From Candidatus Gastranaerophilales bacterium (lineage in GTDB: Bacteria > Cyanobacteriota > Vampirovibrionia > Gastranaerophilales > Gastranaerophilaceae), in assembly GCA_944323695.1 (NCBI GenBank), contig CALUTI010000005.1:1-53474 (forward strand): a DNA stretch of 53,474 bases, read 5' to 3'. Shown one piece after another: positions 16,880-25,715 of the stretch (positions within the stretch are counted from its first letter, which is position 1; every line of letters starts with the position of its first letter). The notes below the pieces were generated by a model, which saw only the letters and a list, made by a program, of their open reading frames with translations, did not search any database and was not told the DNA's origin. A program made the position numbers and the translations under genes.

Positions 16880-18343
16880 ATGTTATTAACAAATGAAATT
16901 CTTTTAATAGTCTCTGTTCTTTTAATAAGTGCAATTTTATTAAACAAAATTGGCGGCAAATTTGGAGTTCCGTCATTGTTAATTTTTATTCTCGTCGGAA
17001 TAATGGCAGGCTCTGACGGTATTGGCGGAATATATTTTGAAGATTTTTATCTGTCACAATTTATAGGAATTGTTGCAATTTCTTATATCCTTTTTATGGG
17101 CGGCTTGAGCGTGGATATAGATGAGTTAAAGCCGGTGTTTAAAGAAGGTGCTGTTCTGGCGACTTTGGGTGTATTTATTACAGGGATTGTTACAGGTTTA
17201 ATTTGTTATTATTTTTTGGATTTGTCATTATTGGAATGTATGCTTTTGGGTGGTATTATCTCCTCAACGGATGCTGCTGCTGTATTTAGTGTGTTACGTT
17301 CCAAAAGTATCAGCCTTGCAAATAATTTGAAGCCGCTTTTAGAGTTTGAATCCGGAAGTAACGACCCTATGGCTGTATTTTTAACGGTCGGGATTATCGG
17401 ACTTATTACCGCTCAATTGAATTTGCCGTATCTTATTTTTGACTTTTTTAAACAGATGACCCTTGGTATAGTTTTCGGGTATTTAATTGCAAGGGCTACT
17501 GTATGGTTGATAAATAGAATAAAGCTTGAATATGACAGTTTGTATGTAGTAATTACTCTGGCAAGTGTGTTGTTTACATATTCATTTATTTCTTTAATCG
17601 GCGGTAACGGATTTATAGGCACTTATGTCTGTGGTCTTGCAATGGCGGCTATGAAATTTGTCAACAAAAAGACTCTTATTAAATTCCACGATGCCACCGC
17701 GTGGATAATGCAGATTGTTATGTTCTTAATCTTGGGATTATTGGTTAATTTCAAATATGGATTTACATTTGTAAGACAGGCATTTTTAGTCGCAATGGTA
17801 TTAACTTTTGTTGCACGTCCTATTGCGGTATTTTTAACTACAATTCCGTTTAAGCGTTCTGTTAATGAAAAACTTATGATTTCCTGGGTAGGATTGCGCG
17901 GGGCTGCACCGATTGTGCTTGCGACATTCCCGCTGACTGCAAATATTCCTCATGCTATGGAAATATTCAATATAGTATTTTTCGTTGTTATAATTTCGGT
18001 TTTATTACAAGGGACAACAATTCCTTATATTGCCAAAAAATTGAAAGTCGATGCGCCTTTAGATGTGGAGCATAAGTCTATTTTGGAATATGACGGCGCG
18101 CATACGAGCAATAAGATGATTGAATTTACCGTACCTGAAAATTCTCAGATTTCCGGTAAACAAATATTTGAGTTAAACCTGCCAAAAGGTTCTCTGGTGA
18201 GTTTGATTTATAAAAACGGAGATTATATTATCCCGACCGGCAGTACAACAATTGATGCGTGTGATGTTTTGTTTATGCTTTTGGATGTTAAAAATGAACA
18301 ACAGGTTAAAGAAATAATCTGTACTCCAAAATCAGAAACTTAG
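16880..18343 (+). CDS. Potassium/proton antiporter, CPA1 family, with RCK-C domain
   Basis: 487 residues. About 12 hydrophobic segments span residues 1-385, with family sequences PSLLIFILVGIMAG, GGIISSTDAAAVF and LLEFESGSNDPMAVF (the transport Asp region). The cytoplasmic tail, from about 412, is a TrkA/RCK C-terminal domain beginning IEFTVPENSQISGKQ. This layout is that of NhaP2/CvrA, which exports K+ (or Na+) in exchange for protons under control of a ligand on the tail. Single gene, predicted leaderless, converging with the next gene by a 4-base overlap. Confidence 0.88.
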   Translation: MLLTNEILLIVSVLLISAILLNKIGGKFGVPSLLIFILVGIMAGSDGIGGIYFEDFYLSQFIGIVAISYILFMGGLSVDIDELKPVFKEGAVLATLGVFITGIVTGLICYYFLDLSLLECMLLGGIISSTDAAAVFSVLRSKSISLANNLKPLLEFESGSNDPMAVFLTVGIIGLITAQLNLPYLIFDFFKQMTLGIVFGYLIARATVWLINRIKLEYDSLYVVITLASVLFTYSFISLIGGNGFIGTYVCGLAMAAMKFVNKKTLIKFHDATAWIMQIVMFLILGLLVNFKYGFTFVRQAFLVAMVLTFVARPIAVFLTTIPFKRSVNEKLMISWVGLRGAAPIVLATFPLTANIPHAMEIFNIVFFVVIISVLLQGTTIPYIAKKLKVDAPLDVEHKSILEYDGAHTSNKMIEFTVPENSQISGKQIFELNLPKGSLVSLIYKNGDYIIPTGSTTIDACDVLFMLLDVKNEQQVKEIICTPKSET

Positions 18344-18642
18344 TTTTTTGTTTTTTGCATATTTAATCTATTGATTTTAATTTCGCGGATTAACTGTTTT
18401 AATTCGTTTATATGGGCGTTGATAGTTTCAACCTTATTGAGATAATAATTTGTTTGATTTGTAGATAATTTTTTATCATCATAAAGTTTTGTAAGTCGAT
18501 AAAGTTCAATTTCAAAATTGTTAATATTTTCTTGTAATGCTGAAATTTTTGATTCTTCATCTTTTGTCAGTTTTAAAACAGGACCTTTATATTGTTTTAA
18601 CGGTATATAGCCTTGGAAACTTACAGATTGTGATATTTGCAT
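18340..18642 (-). CDS. Small hypothetical coiled-coil protein
   Basis: 100 residues, not recognised. A short N-terminal stretch VSFQGYIPLKQY precedes a charged, helical region (about 28-95) with heptad-like leucines and isoleucines, probably a coiled coil. Ribosome site AAGGA precedes ATG at 18642. No signal peptide or membrane segment. Cytoplasmic, function unknown. Confidence 0.7.
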   Translation of the reverse strand: MQISQSVSFQGYIPLKQYKGPVLKLTKDEESKISALQENINNFEIELYRLTKLYDDKKLSTNQTNYYLNKVETINAHINELKQLIREIKINRLNMQKTKN

Positions 18643-18717
18643 TATTAAAATCCTTTTGTTTTAATTAAGTTTATGAACAAAAGAAATTGTTAGTTAATTA
18701 ATAAAATTTTACAAAAA

Positions 18718-19197
18718 TTATTTTCTTATACTGCAGCGTTCTAATGCTCTCACAAATCTTACGAGTTTTGTTTCTTTGTCTGCGGTTATGGAATCGACAA
18801 GAATTGTTTTGCAGCCCAAAAGCTTTCCGCATAATATATCAGTTAGCGGTCTGTCGCCTACAAGTATGCAATCCTTAGCGTGTAAATCGTATTTATGCAA
18901 AAATTCTTTTGCCGGGCCTGTTTGAGGTTTGCAAGCATTGAAAAGAAGCGGAAAATCTGAAATATTTTTTACCTTTTCAATATATTCAGGATTTTTGTTG
19001 TTTGAAATTACTGCTACAAAAAAGTTTTCTTTTACTTTTTTGAGCCACTCAATCATCTCATCTGAATACGAACCTGACTTTGATGCCATAATGGTACTAT
19101 CTAGGTCAAAAAGCATAGCTTTTATCCCAAGATTTTTTATTTCTTCAAGATTAATGTCGTAGATACTTTTTAAGTTATAATCAGGCTTTAGAAACAT
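18718..19197 (-). CDS. YqeG-family HAD-IIIA phosphatase
   Basis: 159 residues. The nucleophile motif is MLFDLDSTIM near residue 34, followed by VAVISNN (motif II) and VGDRPLTDI (motif IV). Length and the N-terminal FLKPDYNLKSIYDI match YqeG, a family found in Firmicutes and cyanobacteria and related to phosphatidylglycerophosphate phosphatases (Gep4/PgpA-like). Overlaps the upstream U32 gene by 17 bases, so it is translated with it. Substrate not proven. Confidence 0.88.
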   Translation of the reverse strand: MFLKPDYNLKSIYDINLEEIKNLGIKAMLFDLDSTIMASKSGSYSDEMIEWLKKVKENFFVAVISNNKNPEYIEKVKNISDFPLLFNACKPQTGPAKEFLHKYDLHAKDCILVGDRPLTDILCGKLLGCKTILVDSITADKETKLVRFVRALERCSIRK

Positions 19198-20425
19198 ACT
19201 CTTTTACTCCTATCGTACGTGCCAGCGCGTATTTGTATTCGACGGGAGCTCTTTCAAATTTTAAATAAACATCATCATTTGTGTTGCCTAAGGGTTGTTC
19301 CTCTCCGTCTTTGTTTTTAATCTCAAGAATTTTTGTTGTGAATTGTTCCGTCGGGGTAATAATTTCTACCTCATCATTCAAGTGGACTTTATTTTTGATT
19401 TTTACAAGATAACTGTCATCTTGTTTCCCGTGAAATTCAAACAGAAAATCAGCACCTGCAAGCCCTTTTGAAATATTGTAGCTGTAACTGTCGGGTTTGT
19501 TTTCTCCAAGTGCAAAACCTGTTGTGTAACCTCTATTACCTACTTTTTGCAATTCAATAAAATATTTGTGCATATCCGCATCGGGATTTTGTTTTAGTTC
19601 ATCAAGAGCATTTCTGTAAGTTTTAGCAACGGCCGAAACGTAATAAAGACTCTTTGTTCTGCCTTCAACCTTTAAAGAATCCACGCCTGCGTCAATAAGT
19701 TCTTTTAAGTGTTCTACAAGACAGAGGTCTTTGGGACTTAAAATATGCGAACCTCTTTCATCCTGATTGATTTCGTAATACTGATCAGGTCTTGTACTTT
19801 CAACGAGTTTGTAACTCCAGCGGCATGGCTGGGAGCAGTTGCCGTGATTAGCTTTTCTTTCACCGTTTGTGAAATAATCGCTCAAAAGACATCTCCCTGA
19901 AAAAGATACACACTGGGAGCCGTGAATAAAGCTTTCAAGTTCAATATCAGGGACACGGCGTCTGATTTCCGCAATATCTTTTATCGCAAGCTCGCGCGCA
20001 AGAATTACACGGCTTGCACCAAAATCACGCCAGAATTTTACGCTTTCGTAATTCAGTGTATTAGTTTGTGTGCTTATGTGTAAAGGTGTTTCCGGCATGT
20101 ATTTTTTAACAAGATTTATTACGCCGAAATCGCTTACGATAACAGCATCAGGATTTGAATCTTTAAGCCTGTCGATTGATTTTTCCAAAAGTTCAATATC
20201 ATTGTTGAATGCAAAAATATTAAGTGTTAAATATGCTTTTGCACCTAAGCTGTGTGCTAAATCAACTGCTGTTTTGAGATTATCGAGTGTAATGATTTCA
20301 CCTTTTCTCATTGCTCTGAGGCTAAAATCAACAACACCGAGATATACAGCATTTGCACCGTATCTAATTGCATATTCCAGTTTTTCCAAATTGCCCGCAG
20401 GCATCAACAGTTCTACATCCCTCAT
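19181..20425 (-). CDS. U32 family peptidase/collagenase-like protein
   Basis: 414 residues. It begins VELLMPAGNLEKLEYAIRYGA and contains the U32 signature region ESFIHGSQCVSFSGRCLLS, then GNCSQPCRW with conserved cysteines. The family includes RlhA, UbiU/V and YegQ; radical or Fe-S-linked hydroxylation of RNA or quinones is established for some members, peptidase activity for few. This subgroup cannot be assigned. Its promoter has the -10 box six bases before the start codon. Confidence 0.88.
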   Translation of the reverse strand: MRDVELLMPAGNLEKLEYAIRYGANAVYLGVVDFSLRAMRKGEIITLDNLKTAVDLAHSLGAKAYLTLNIFAFNNDIELLEKSIDRLKDSNPDAVIVSDFGVINLVKKYMPETPLHISTQTNTLNYESVKFWRDFGASRVILARELAIKDIAEIRRRVPDIELESFIHGSQCVSFSGRCLLSDYFTNGERKANHGNCSQPCRWSYKLVESTRPDQYYEINQDERGSHILSPKDLCLVEHLKELIDAGVDSLKVEGRTKSLYYVSAVAKTYRNALDELKQNPDADMHKYFIELQKVGNRGYTTGFALGENKPDSYSYNISKGLAGADFLFEFHGKQDDSYLVKIKNKVHLNDEVEIITPTEQFTTKILEIKNKDGEEQPLGNTNDDVYLKFERAPVEYKYALARTIGVKEYVSKA

Positions 20426-20431
20426 ACCAGA

Positions 20432-20460
20432 ATGATACTCAAAAGGTGATAAATAATCAA
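20432..20460 (-). promoter_or_regulatory. Promoter of U32 gene, predicted leaderless
   Basis: On the minus strand TTGATT (20460-20455), 17-base spacer, TATCAT (20437-20432), six bases, then ATG at 20425. No ribosome site is present between. Confidence 0.7.
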
Positions 20461-20532
20461 CCGATTAGGTGATGTTGTTTTTTGATTTGTGTAGAAAATA
20501 GAATATATAGAGAGTTTATTTGGAGAAAGATT

Positions 20533-20667
20533 ATGCAAACTATAGAAAATGCTGCAACCACAATTAAAGAAATCTGGCAATACCAACACCCCGTAATGCA
20601 TACCTGGTTTTTGCTAAGTGCGGTTTCTCTTTGTTCTATGTTTGCTGTTTTATATTTTGTGATATAA
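20533..20667 (+). CDS. Small single-span membrane protein (44 residues)
   Basis: A short gene with a clear ribosome site (TGGAGAAAG, 20521-20529) before ATG 20533. The N-terminal half is MQTIENAATTIKEIWQYQHP, amphipathic, followed by one hydrophobic span WFLLSAVSLCSMFAVLYFVI that ends the protein. It sits alone in the gap between the divergent U32 gene and a prepilin-like gene. Function unknown. The longer frame from 20482 lacks a ribosome site. Confidence 0.6.
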   Translation: MQTIENAATTIKEIWQYQHPVMHTWFLLSAVSLCSMFAVLYFVI

Positions 20668-20756
20668 GACACTGTAATAATTCAAATACTTATCAAGCAA
20701 AATAATGTTTTAACTTATAATACGGTTATAACTACCATTTTTCTATGTCTTTTATA

Positions 20757-21161
20757 TTAGTAACAGGAGCCGTCATATAATGTATAAATATCAGCTCTAT
20801 TGATAAGGGCATCCGGTGAAAAGTTGGGGCACCCTCCAGTAACTTGTAAAGATGCATATTCTTCAGGAATGCATCCTTTTTCAATGGCATTTCCTTGACA
20901 ATGTTTAACAATTTTTAATCTGCTTAAAACGGCTTCATTATAGGGTCCCCAACTATGGTCATTATCACCTGAAGCCATAATTGTATAATCGTATTTTAAT
21001 TCGTTATATATTTGTGAATACATAGAAAAGCTTTTTTTAATTTCTGCCTTGAGAATATTTTTTTGAATAACGCTTTTCAATGTAGGTATAGTTATAGCTG
21101 CTACAATGCCGATAATACCCAGAGTTATTAAAATTTCTGCTAAAGTAAAACCTTTTTTCAT
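20757..21161 (-). CDS. Prepilin-like protein (type IV pilin / pseudopilin N-terminus)
   Basis: 134 residues with the prepilin peptidase site KKG^FTLAE at residues 2-8 (conserved +5 Glu) and the hydrophobic helix ILITLGIIGIVAAITIPTL. The C-terminal part is short and holds cysteines near the end (HCQGNAIEKGCIPE, GSCY) that may form disulfides. It should be a minor pilin or pseudopilin exported through a type IV pilus or type II system; no assembly genes are nearby. ATG 21161 is chosen because GAGG lies just before it; the frame extends upstream without one. Confidence 0.88.
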   Translation of the reverse strand: MKKGFTLAEILITLGIIGIVAAITIPTLKSVIQKNILKAEIKKSFSMYSQIYNELKYDYTIMASGDNDHSWGPYNEAVLSRLKIVKHCQGNAIEKGCIPEEYASLQVTGGCPNFSPDALINRADIYTLYDGSCY

Positions 21162-21217
21162 ATATACCTCAAAATGGGTTATATTATGCTCCATTTTTAT
21201 AAATATTATATGTAAAA

Positions 21218-21445
21218 ATGTTATTGATGTCAAATAAGGATGAAAGACTTATATTATTGGGAAAACAGTTAAAAAAGTTACGCAAATCAAAAGGCGTTTC
21301 CCAGTTGAACCTGTCTGTTAAATTAGGTGTTACACGCGAGCATCTTTCAAAAATAGAGCGGGGAGTTGCATATCCCAGTGTAAAAATTCTATTTGCGATA
21401 GCGGATATTCTTAATGTTTCATTCAGAGATTTAGCTGATTTTTAA
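21218..21445 (+). CDS. XRE-family HTH regulator
   Basis: 75 residues, a lone helix-turn-helix domain: LGKQLKKLRKSKGVSQLNLSVKLGVTREHLSKIERG covers helices 1-4 in order. It probably binds an operator as a dimer. The start at 21218 has no ribosome site and a TATTAT box (21204-21209) lies 8 bases upstream, so this mRNA may also be leaderless; ATG 21227 is an alternative. It is a distant relative of the small HTH gene at 25849-26061. Targets unknown. Confidence 0.85.
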   Translation: MLLMSNKDERLILLGKQLKKLRKSKGVSQLNLSVKLGVTREHLSKIERGVAYPSVKILFAIADILNVSFRDLADF

Positions 21446-21462
21446 ATGATATTATGTCTTTA

Positions 21463-21471
21463 TGATATAAT
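21463..21471 (+). promoter_or_regulatory. Extended -10 promoter of ABC permease gene
   Basis: TGATATAAT, i.e. an extended -10 element (TGN + TATAAT at 21466-21471), exactly six bases before ATG 21478. No good -35 (TTTAAA-like) and no ribosome site, predicting a leaderless mRNA. Confidence 0.7.
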
Positions 21472-21477
21472 TTTTTT

Positions 21478-22302
21478 ATGAAAAAATTCCGGATAATGTT
21501 GGGGTATTTGATATTAATACTTATTGCAATAAGTATGCTTTATCCGTTTTTTGCAATGGTTAATCTGTCTTTTGTCGAAAATAGAGAAATTTTTTCTCAG
21601 GCTGATAGAATTTTTCATTCGCCTTTGACTTTTGAAAATTATAAAAATGTTTTCGGACAAATCCCTTTAAGCAAATATTTTATGAATAGCTTGATTGTCG
21701 CTGTTATAACCACGCTGGGACAGGTTATTATTGCGGCTATGGCGGGGTATGCTTTTGCAAGGTTAAAATTTAAGTATCGTGATTTGTTGTTTTTGATTAT
21801 ATTGATTACAATGCTTATCCCTCCGCAGGTGAATATTATTCCTTTATTTTTTCTGATGCGGGAAATGCATTTGATAGATACGTATCAGGCGTTAATTTTA
21901 CCTGGACTTTTTGGCGGGCTCGGGGTTTTTATGCTAAGACAGTATTTTTTGACTATGCCTAAAGACTTGGAGGAATCTGCCAGAATTGACGGATGTAATT
22001 TGTTTGAAACCTTTTTTAAAATAGCATTGCCGCTTGCGTTGCCGGCTGTGGCAACACTTGCAATATTTACCTTTGTATCAACATGGAACAGTTTTATGTG
22101 GCCGTTGATTGTCACAAATTCAGAAGGTATGCGCACCTTACCGGTCGGACTTGCAATATTTAAGGGAAGTTTTCGTGAGGTTACGCTTTGGGGTGAACTT
22201 TTGGCCTGCTCTGTTATTTGTACCCTGCCTGTAATTGCAGTATTTTTGTTGGGTAAAAAATATTTTATAAATGATATTTTGCAGGGCGGAGTTAAAGAAT
22301 AA
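21478..22302 (+). CDS. Sugar ABC transporter permease, MalG/UgpE type
   Basis: 274 residues with six predicted membrane spans. The EAA loop that docks on the ATPase is DLEESARIDGCNLFETFFKIALPL near residues 165-188. The N-terminus and C-terminus match the second permease of carbohydrate uptake systems (CUT1). The partner permease, binding protein and ATPase are not adjacent, so they must be elsewhere. Sugar or polyol (glycerol-3-phosphate) specificity is not readable. Followed by a strong terminator. Confidence 0.87.
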   Translation: MKKFRIMLGYLILILIAISMLYPFFAMVNLSFVENREIFSQADRIFHSPLTFENYKNVFGQIPLSKYFMNSLIVAVITTLGQVIIAAMAGYAFARLKFKYRDLLFLIILITMLIPPQVNIIPLFFLMREMHLIDTYQALILPGLFGGLGVFMLRQYFLTMPKDLEESARIDGCNLFETFFKIALPLALPAVATLAIFTFVSTWNSFMWPLIVTNSEGMRTLPVGLAIFKGSFREVTLWGELLACSVICTLPVIAVFLLGKKYFINDILQGGVKE

Positions 22303-22303
22303 A

Positions 22304-22329
22304 AAAAACAGGGCAGATGCCCTGTTTTT
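22304..22329. terminator. Bidirectional rho-independent terminator
   Basis: A-run, ACAGGGC, AGAT loop, GCCCTGT, T-run. It lies between the converging permease gene and the glycine-rich hypothetical gene and can serve both. Confidence 0.88.
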
Positions 22330-22819
22330 AAACTTGTTTTGGAGTGCTTTTAAGCTTTCCGAAAAGCCAATCTGTCGCAATTAATGCTCCGGCTGCAATG
22401 GCTCCCCACTTACCTGCCTGTTTCCATTTGAAGTTCTTTAATGCCTTGTTAAATAAAGTCGGCGCTTCTTTGGTAAATGTTTTTGTTTCTGTATCAAAAT
22501 ATTTTACATATTTATTTGCTTTGTCTGCATTTTTGCTTATTGTTCTTACAAAACTGTCTTTAAAATGTTTTGAATCTTTTAGAGGATTACCTGTTAAAAA
22601 ATATCCTGCACCTGCACCTGCTGCACCGCCTAATAATAATGTTCCGAGTCCTGTGCCTTTGGTTGCAGGTTGCTGCGGGTTACCTTGAAAGTTAACCTGA
22701 CCTTGCGGTAATTGCTGAGCGCCATTCTGGTTCATATAGGCATTGTACATAAAATCATCATTCAATGCTGAATTTGAATACCCGAAATTCCCGTAATTCA
22801 TCGGAATATTTGATACCAT
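22328..22819 (-). CDS. Hypothetical protein with glycine-zipper membrane segments
   Basis: 163 residues, not recognised. The first 50 residues are rich in Asn, Gln, Gly and Tyr (low complexity). A glycine-rich hydrophobic stretch follows, GLGTLLLGGAAGAGAGYFL near 57-75, and a second near 136-150 (WGAIAAGALIATDWLFG). Between them is a basic, helical region. It may be an inner-membrane or envelope-associated protein. The other glycine-rich protein at 39604-40281 has a broadly similar design. Confidence 0.7.
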   Translation of the reverse strand: MVSNIPMNYGNFGYSNSALNDDFMYNAYMNQNGAQQLPQGQVNFQGNPQQPATKGTGLGTLLLGGAAGAGAGYFLTGNPLKDSKHFKDSFVRTISKNADKANKYVKYFDTETKTFTKEAPTLFNKALKNFKWKQAGKWGAIAAGALIATDWLFGKLKSTPKQV

Positions 22820-22902
22820 ATTTAACCTAACCTTTCAAAAATTTATAAACTAACCTGTATTTATAAACAAATTTTGGGATGAATTATTGCCTTTTTGTAA
22901 AG

Positions 22903-24180
22903 TTATGTTAATAAAGTATCAAAAAGTCTTTCAAATTCAGGGAATGAGATTTTTACCCAGTCGAAATCTTTTATTAAAATTTCTTTTGAGCATAATAAGC
23001 CTGCAATATAAAGACTCATTGCAAGTCTGTGGTCGTGATAGGTTTCAGTTTCAATTCCGCCTGTGAGTTTTGTTTTTCCGTTTATTATCATACCGTCGGG
23101 TGTTTCTTCAATATCCGCGCCAAATTTTTTAAGTTCGGTAACTATTGCCTTTATCCTGTCTGATTCTTTGTTCCTTAGATCCTGAGCATCTTTTATCACG
23201 GTTTGTCCTTCTGCTTGCGTTGCAAGAACCGCAATTACCGGTATTTCATCAATAAGCCGCGGAATTATATCACCTTGAATTGTGCAGGCTTTCAGATTTG
23301 AATATTTAACTTTTAAATCTCCTGTCAATTCGTTTGAAATTGTTCGTTTATCCAAAATCTCAATATCTGCGCCCATTTGCTTTAGGATATCAAGAATTCC
23401 GGTTCTTGTGGGGTTTAATCCGACATTTTTTAAAATTATTTCGGACTCAGGCACAATAAGAGCTGCGGCAATAAAGTATGCTGCACTTGAAATGTCACCC
23501 GGAATTTCTATTGTTTTTGGCATTAATTCGGATTTTCCAATAGTTATTGTCAGCTTGTCTGTTTTTATGTCTGCCCCCATATAAGAAAGCATTAATTCCG
23601 TATGATTTCTTGATAAATAGGGTTCTGTAACAGAGGTTTTGTCGTCTGCAAATAGTCCTGCAAGAAGTATGGCGGATTTTACCTGTGCGGAGGCAATTGG
23701 CGTTGTGTAATCTATTCCGTGTAATTTTTGTCCGTGAATTTCAAGCGGTGCTTTGTCTTCATTGGATTTGATTTTTGCCCCCATTAAAGAAAGCGGAGTG
23801 ATAATTCTTTTCATAGGTCGGTTTGAAAGACTTTGGTCACCTGTGAGCGTTGAATTAAAATCCTGCCCCGCAAGTATTCCTGCCATAAGCCGCATTGTCG
23901 TTCCGGAATTTCCGCAATAAAGGTCACCTGTCGGTGCTGTTAATTTTCCGTTGGAGGTAATATAGAGTTCATTTTTGGAATTGAATTCAGCATTAATTCC
24001 AAGAGATTTGCAGATATCCAGCGATGATGCCGGATCCTGACCGGTTGAAAAGTTTTTAATTATGGATGTGCCGTTTGCAAGGCTTGAAAAGATTACAGCC
24101 CTGTGTGAAATGGATTTGTCTGACGGAATTGTTATTCTGCCTGTTAAGCCTTTTTTAGGTTTTGAAATTTTTTTGTCCAT
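22903..24180 (-). CDS. aroA: 3-phosphoshikimate 1-carboxyvinyltransferase (EPSP synthase)
   Basis: 425 residues, full length. Adds the enolpyruvyl group of PEP to shikimate-3-phosphate, sixth step of the shikimate pathway, in the cytoplasm. Motifs: IPSDKSISHRAVI near 18-30, LYCGNSGTTMRLMAG near 83-97 (PEP site), and DAQDLRNKESDRI and DHRLAMSLYIAG toward the C-terminus. It lies 19 bases after the TPR gene on the same strand. No ribosome site, but TAAAAT sits six bases before the ATG, so it may have its own leaderless promoter. Confidence 0.96.
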   Translation of the reverse strand: MDKKISKPKKGLTGRITIPSDKSISHRAVIFSSLANGTSIIKNFSTGQDPASSLDICKSLGINAEFNSKNELYITSNGKLTAPTGDLYCGNSGTTMRLMAGILAGQDFNSTLTGDQSLSNRPMKRIITPLSLMGAKIKSNEDKAPLEIHGQKLHGIDYTTPIASAQVKSAILLAGLFADDKTSVTEPYLSRNHTELMLSYMGADIKTDKLTITIGKSELMPKTIEIPGDISSAAYFIAAALIVPESEIILKNVGLNPTRTGILDILKQMGADIEILDKRTISNELTGDLKVKYSNLKACTIQGDIIPRLIDEIPVIAVLATQAEGQTVIKDAQDLRNKESDRIKAIVTELKKFGADIEETPDGMIINGKTKLTGGIETETYHDHRLAMSLYIAGLLCSKEILIKDFDWVKISFPEFERLFDTLLT

Positions 24181-24199
24181 AAATTGATTTTAGCACATT

Positions 24200-25402
24200 T
24201 TACCAGAAATAATAAGGATTGTAATATCTGTAATAAGGATAGTTGTAATAGTATCGGTTATAATTCATTTGCTGTTGGAGCAGCATAAGTCTTTGAAGCA
24301 TAAGTTCCTGCTCTTTTTGTTTTTGGGCATATTCAAGTTCTTTTATTTTCTCTTTAATTTCCTGAGTTTTTTTATCTTCGGAAGAATTTAGTGCTTCAAA
24401 GCATTTTACAAGGTTGTTACCATGATATTTTGTAATACAGTTGTTTGCGGTTTGGAAAAAATCATCCTGACGTTTAGACCAGTTTTCTACGTAAAAATTT
24501 ATGTCCGGTGAATTGTCAATATAAACCTTTTTCCAGTCAGGTTTGACAACAAAATCGGTTATTTTTTTGTATGCACTGTCGATTTTAGGCTGCTCAAGTT
24601 CTGCTATCATGTTATCAACGGTGTACAAGATTATGTCAGGGTTTTTAAGAAGAAGTTTTTTAGCATTGTATAAATAATTGAGTTTTAAAGTTTTATCACC
24701 ACAGGTTTGTGCGGCACGCAGATAATTCTGTGCGGCGTCAGGCTTTAGTTTTATAAGTTGTTGTGAATATTCGTATGCTTTTTTATTATTTTTAAGATTA
24801 TAATTTGCTATGTAAAGTAATTCTGCGGCCGCATAGAAATCATAATCGGATTTTGAAATCTTAGAGGCATATTTAATAACATTATTATTATCATTAAGTT
24901 TAAGATAAGTTTCTGCAAGTATAATATAATTTCGTTTTGCAATTTCAAGGTCGGTAATTGTCTCAAATTCTTTTACTGCTTGTGAATACCTGCCCATGTG
25001 TACACAGCTTCGCGCAATTATATCAGTCAGCATGTCTTTCGGTAAAATATTATCTGAGTTCAATTCTCTTAATTTTACAGCATAATTGTAAACTTGCTGG
25101 GACTGGGAATTTGCCGCGTATAAAAACATAAGATCATACAAGGCTGGCATGTAATCGGGGTATTTTTTCAGAATTTTTTCGTAATATTTGATTTTTTTCT
25201 TGGCTTTAACCGAATTTTTAGCCTTTTGCATGTATTTTTCAGCATATTTGTATTTTGATTTTTCGGATTTAGTATGTAAAGCATGAGTGTTCATGATGAA
25301 CTTCATTGTGGAAGTGTCAAACGTATATGGCTTAATATCTTCTATAGCAATAGCCGTGCCTAAAGTTAAAATAATTAGCACAAGCGGTAATAACTTTTTC
25401 AT
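24200..25402 (-). CDS. Exported TPR-like repeat protein
   Basis: 400 residues. An N-terminal signal peptide (MKKLLPLVLIILTLGTAIA) leads into helical repeats of the TPR type from about 60 to 280 (YEKILKKYPDYMPALYDLM, LKPDAAQNYLRAA). The C-terminus is a charged helix followed by a Tyr/Asn-rich tail. It should act in the periplasm or envelope as a scaffold; partners unknown. Start chosen at 25402, where AAGGAG lies 7 bases upstream, not the earlier in-frame Met. Confidence 0.8.
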   Translation of the reverse strand: MKKLLPLVLIILTLGTAIAIEDIKPYTFDTSTMKFIMNTHALHTKSEKSKYKYAEKYMQKAKNSVKAKKKIKYYEKILKKYPDYMPALYDLMFLYAANSQSQQVYNYAVKLRELNSDNILPKDMLTDIIARSCVHMGRYSQAVKEFETITDLEIAKRNYIILAETYLKLNDNNNVIKYASKISKSDYDFYAAAELLYIANYNLKNNKKAYEYSQQLIKLKPDAAQNYLRAAQTCGDKTLKLNYLYNAKKLLLKNPDIILYTVDNMIAELEQPKIDSAYKKITDFVVKPDWKKVYIDNSPDINFYVENWSKRQDDFFQTANNCITKYHGNNLVKCFEALNSSEDKKTQEIKEKIKELEYAQKQKEQELMLQRLMLLQQQMNYNRYYYNYPYYRYYNPYYFW

Positions 25403-25485
25403 ACATACTCCTTGAGCAGAGAATAACAAAATTTTATATAAAAGTCAACAAATCCGGATGTTTGTGTTAAGATATAAATAAACCT

Positions 25486-25572
25486 AGAGGGGTGTCCGAG
25501 AGGTTTAAGGTGCAATCTTGGAAAGGTTGTGTGGGAGCAATTCCACCGTGGGTTCGAATCCCATCCCCTCTG
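25486..25572 (+). tRNA. tRNA-Ser (anticodon GGA)
   Basis: Acceptor stem AGAGGGG/CCCCTCT closes the structure, discriminator G at 25572. The anticodon arm has loop TTGGAAA, anticodon GGA, decoding UCC/UCU. A long variable arm (TGTGGGAGCAATTCCACC region) marks a class II tRNA, and the T arm is GTGGG-TTCGAAT-CCCAT. CCA is not encoded. The last 16 bases recur at 25748-25763. Confidence 0.96.
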
Positions 25573-25611
25573 AATAAAGCGGGCAGACAAAAGTCGAGCC
25601 CGTTTTATTTT
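25573..25611 (+). terminator. Terminator of tRNA-Ser
   Basis: AATAAAGCGGGC (25573-25584) pairs with GCCCGTTTTATT (25598-25609), one G-T pair, followed by T residues. A nearly identical second copy lies at 25764-25802. Confidence 0.85.
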
Positions 25612-25677
25612 GGGATGAGGATGAGAACCCACCAACGTCTTTTGTGGTTCGAGCGCGAGCGAGCTGAAGGCGGAGAC

Positions 25678-25715
25678 TTGCCGCCTTAAAATGACGAGAT
25701 GATTTAAGGCGGCAA
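25678..25715. repeat. 13-bp perfect inverted repeat, GC-rich hairpin
   Basis: TTGCCGCCTTAAA (25678-25690) and TTTAAGGCGGCAA (25703-25715) with a 12-base loop, inside the segment between the two tRNA-Ser 3' copies. Stem is too strong to be chance in this AT-rich context; could be a repetitive palindrome or an element end. Confidence 0.75.
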
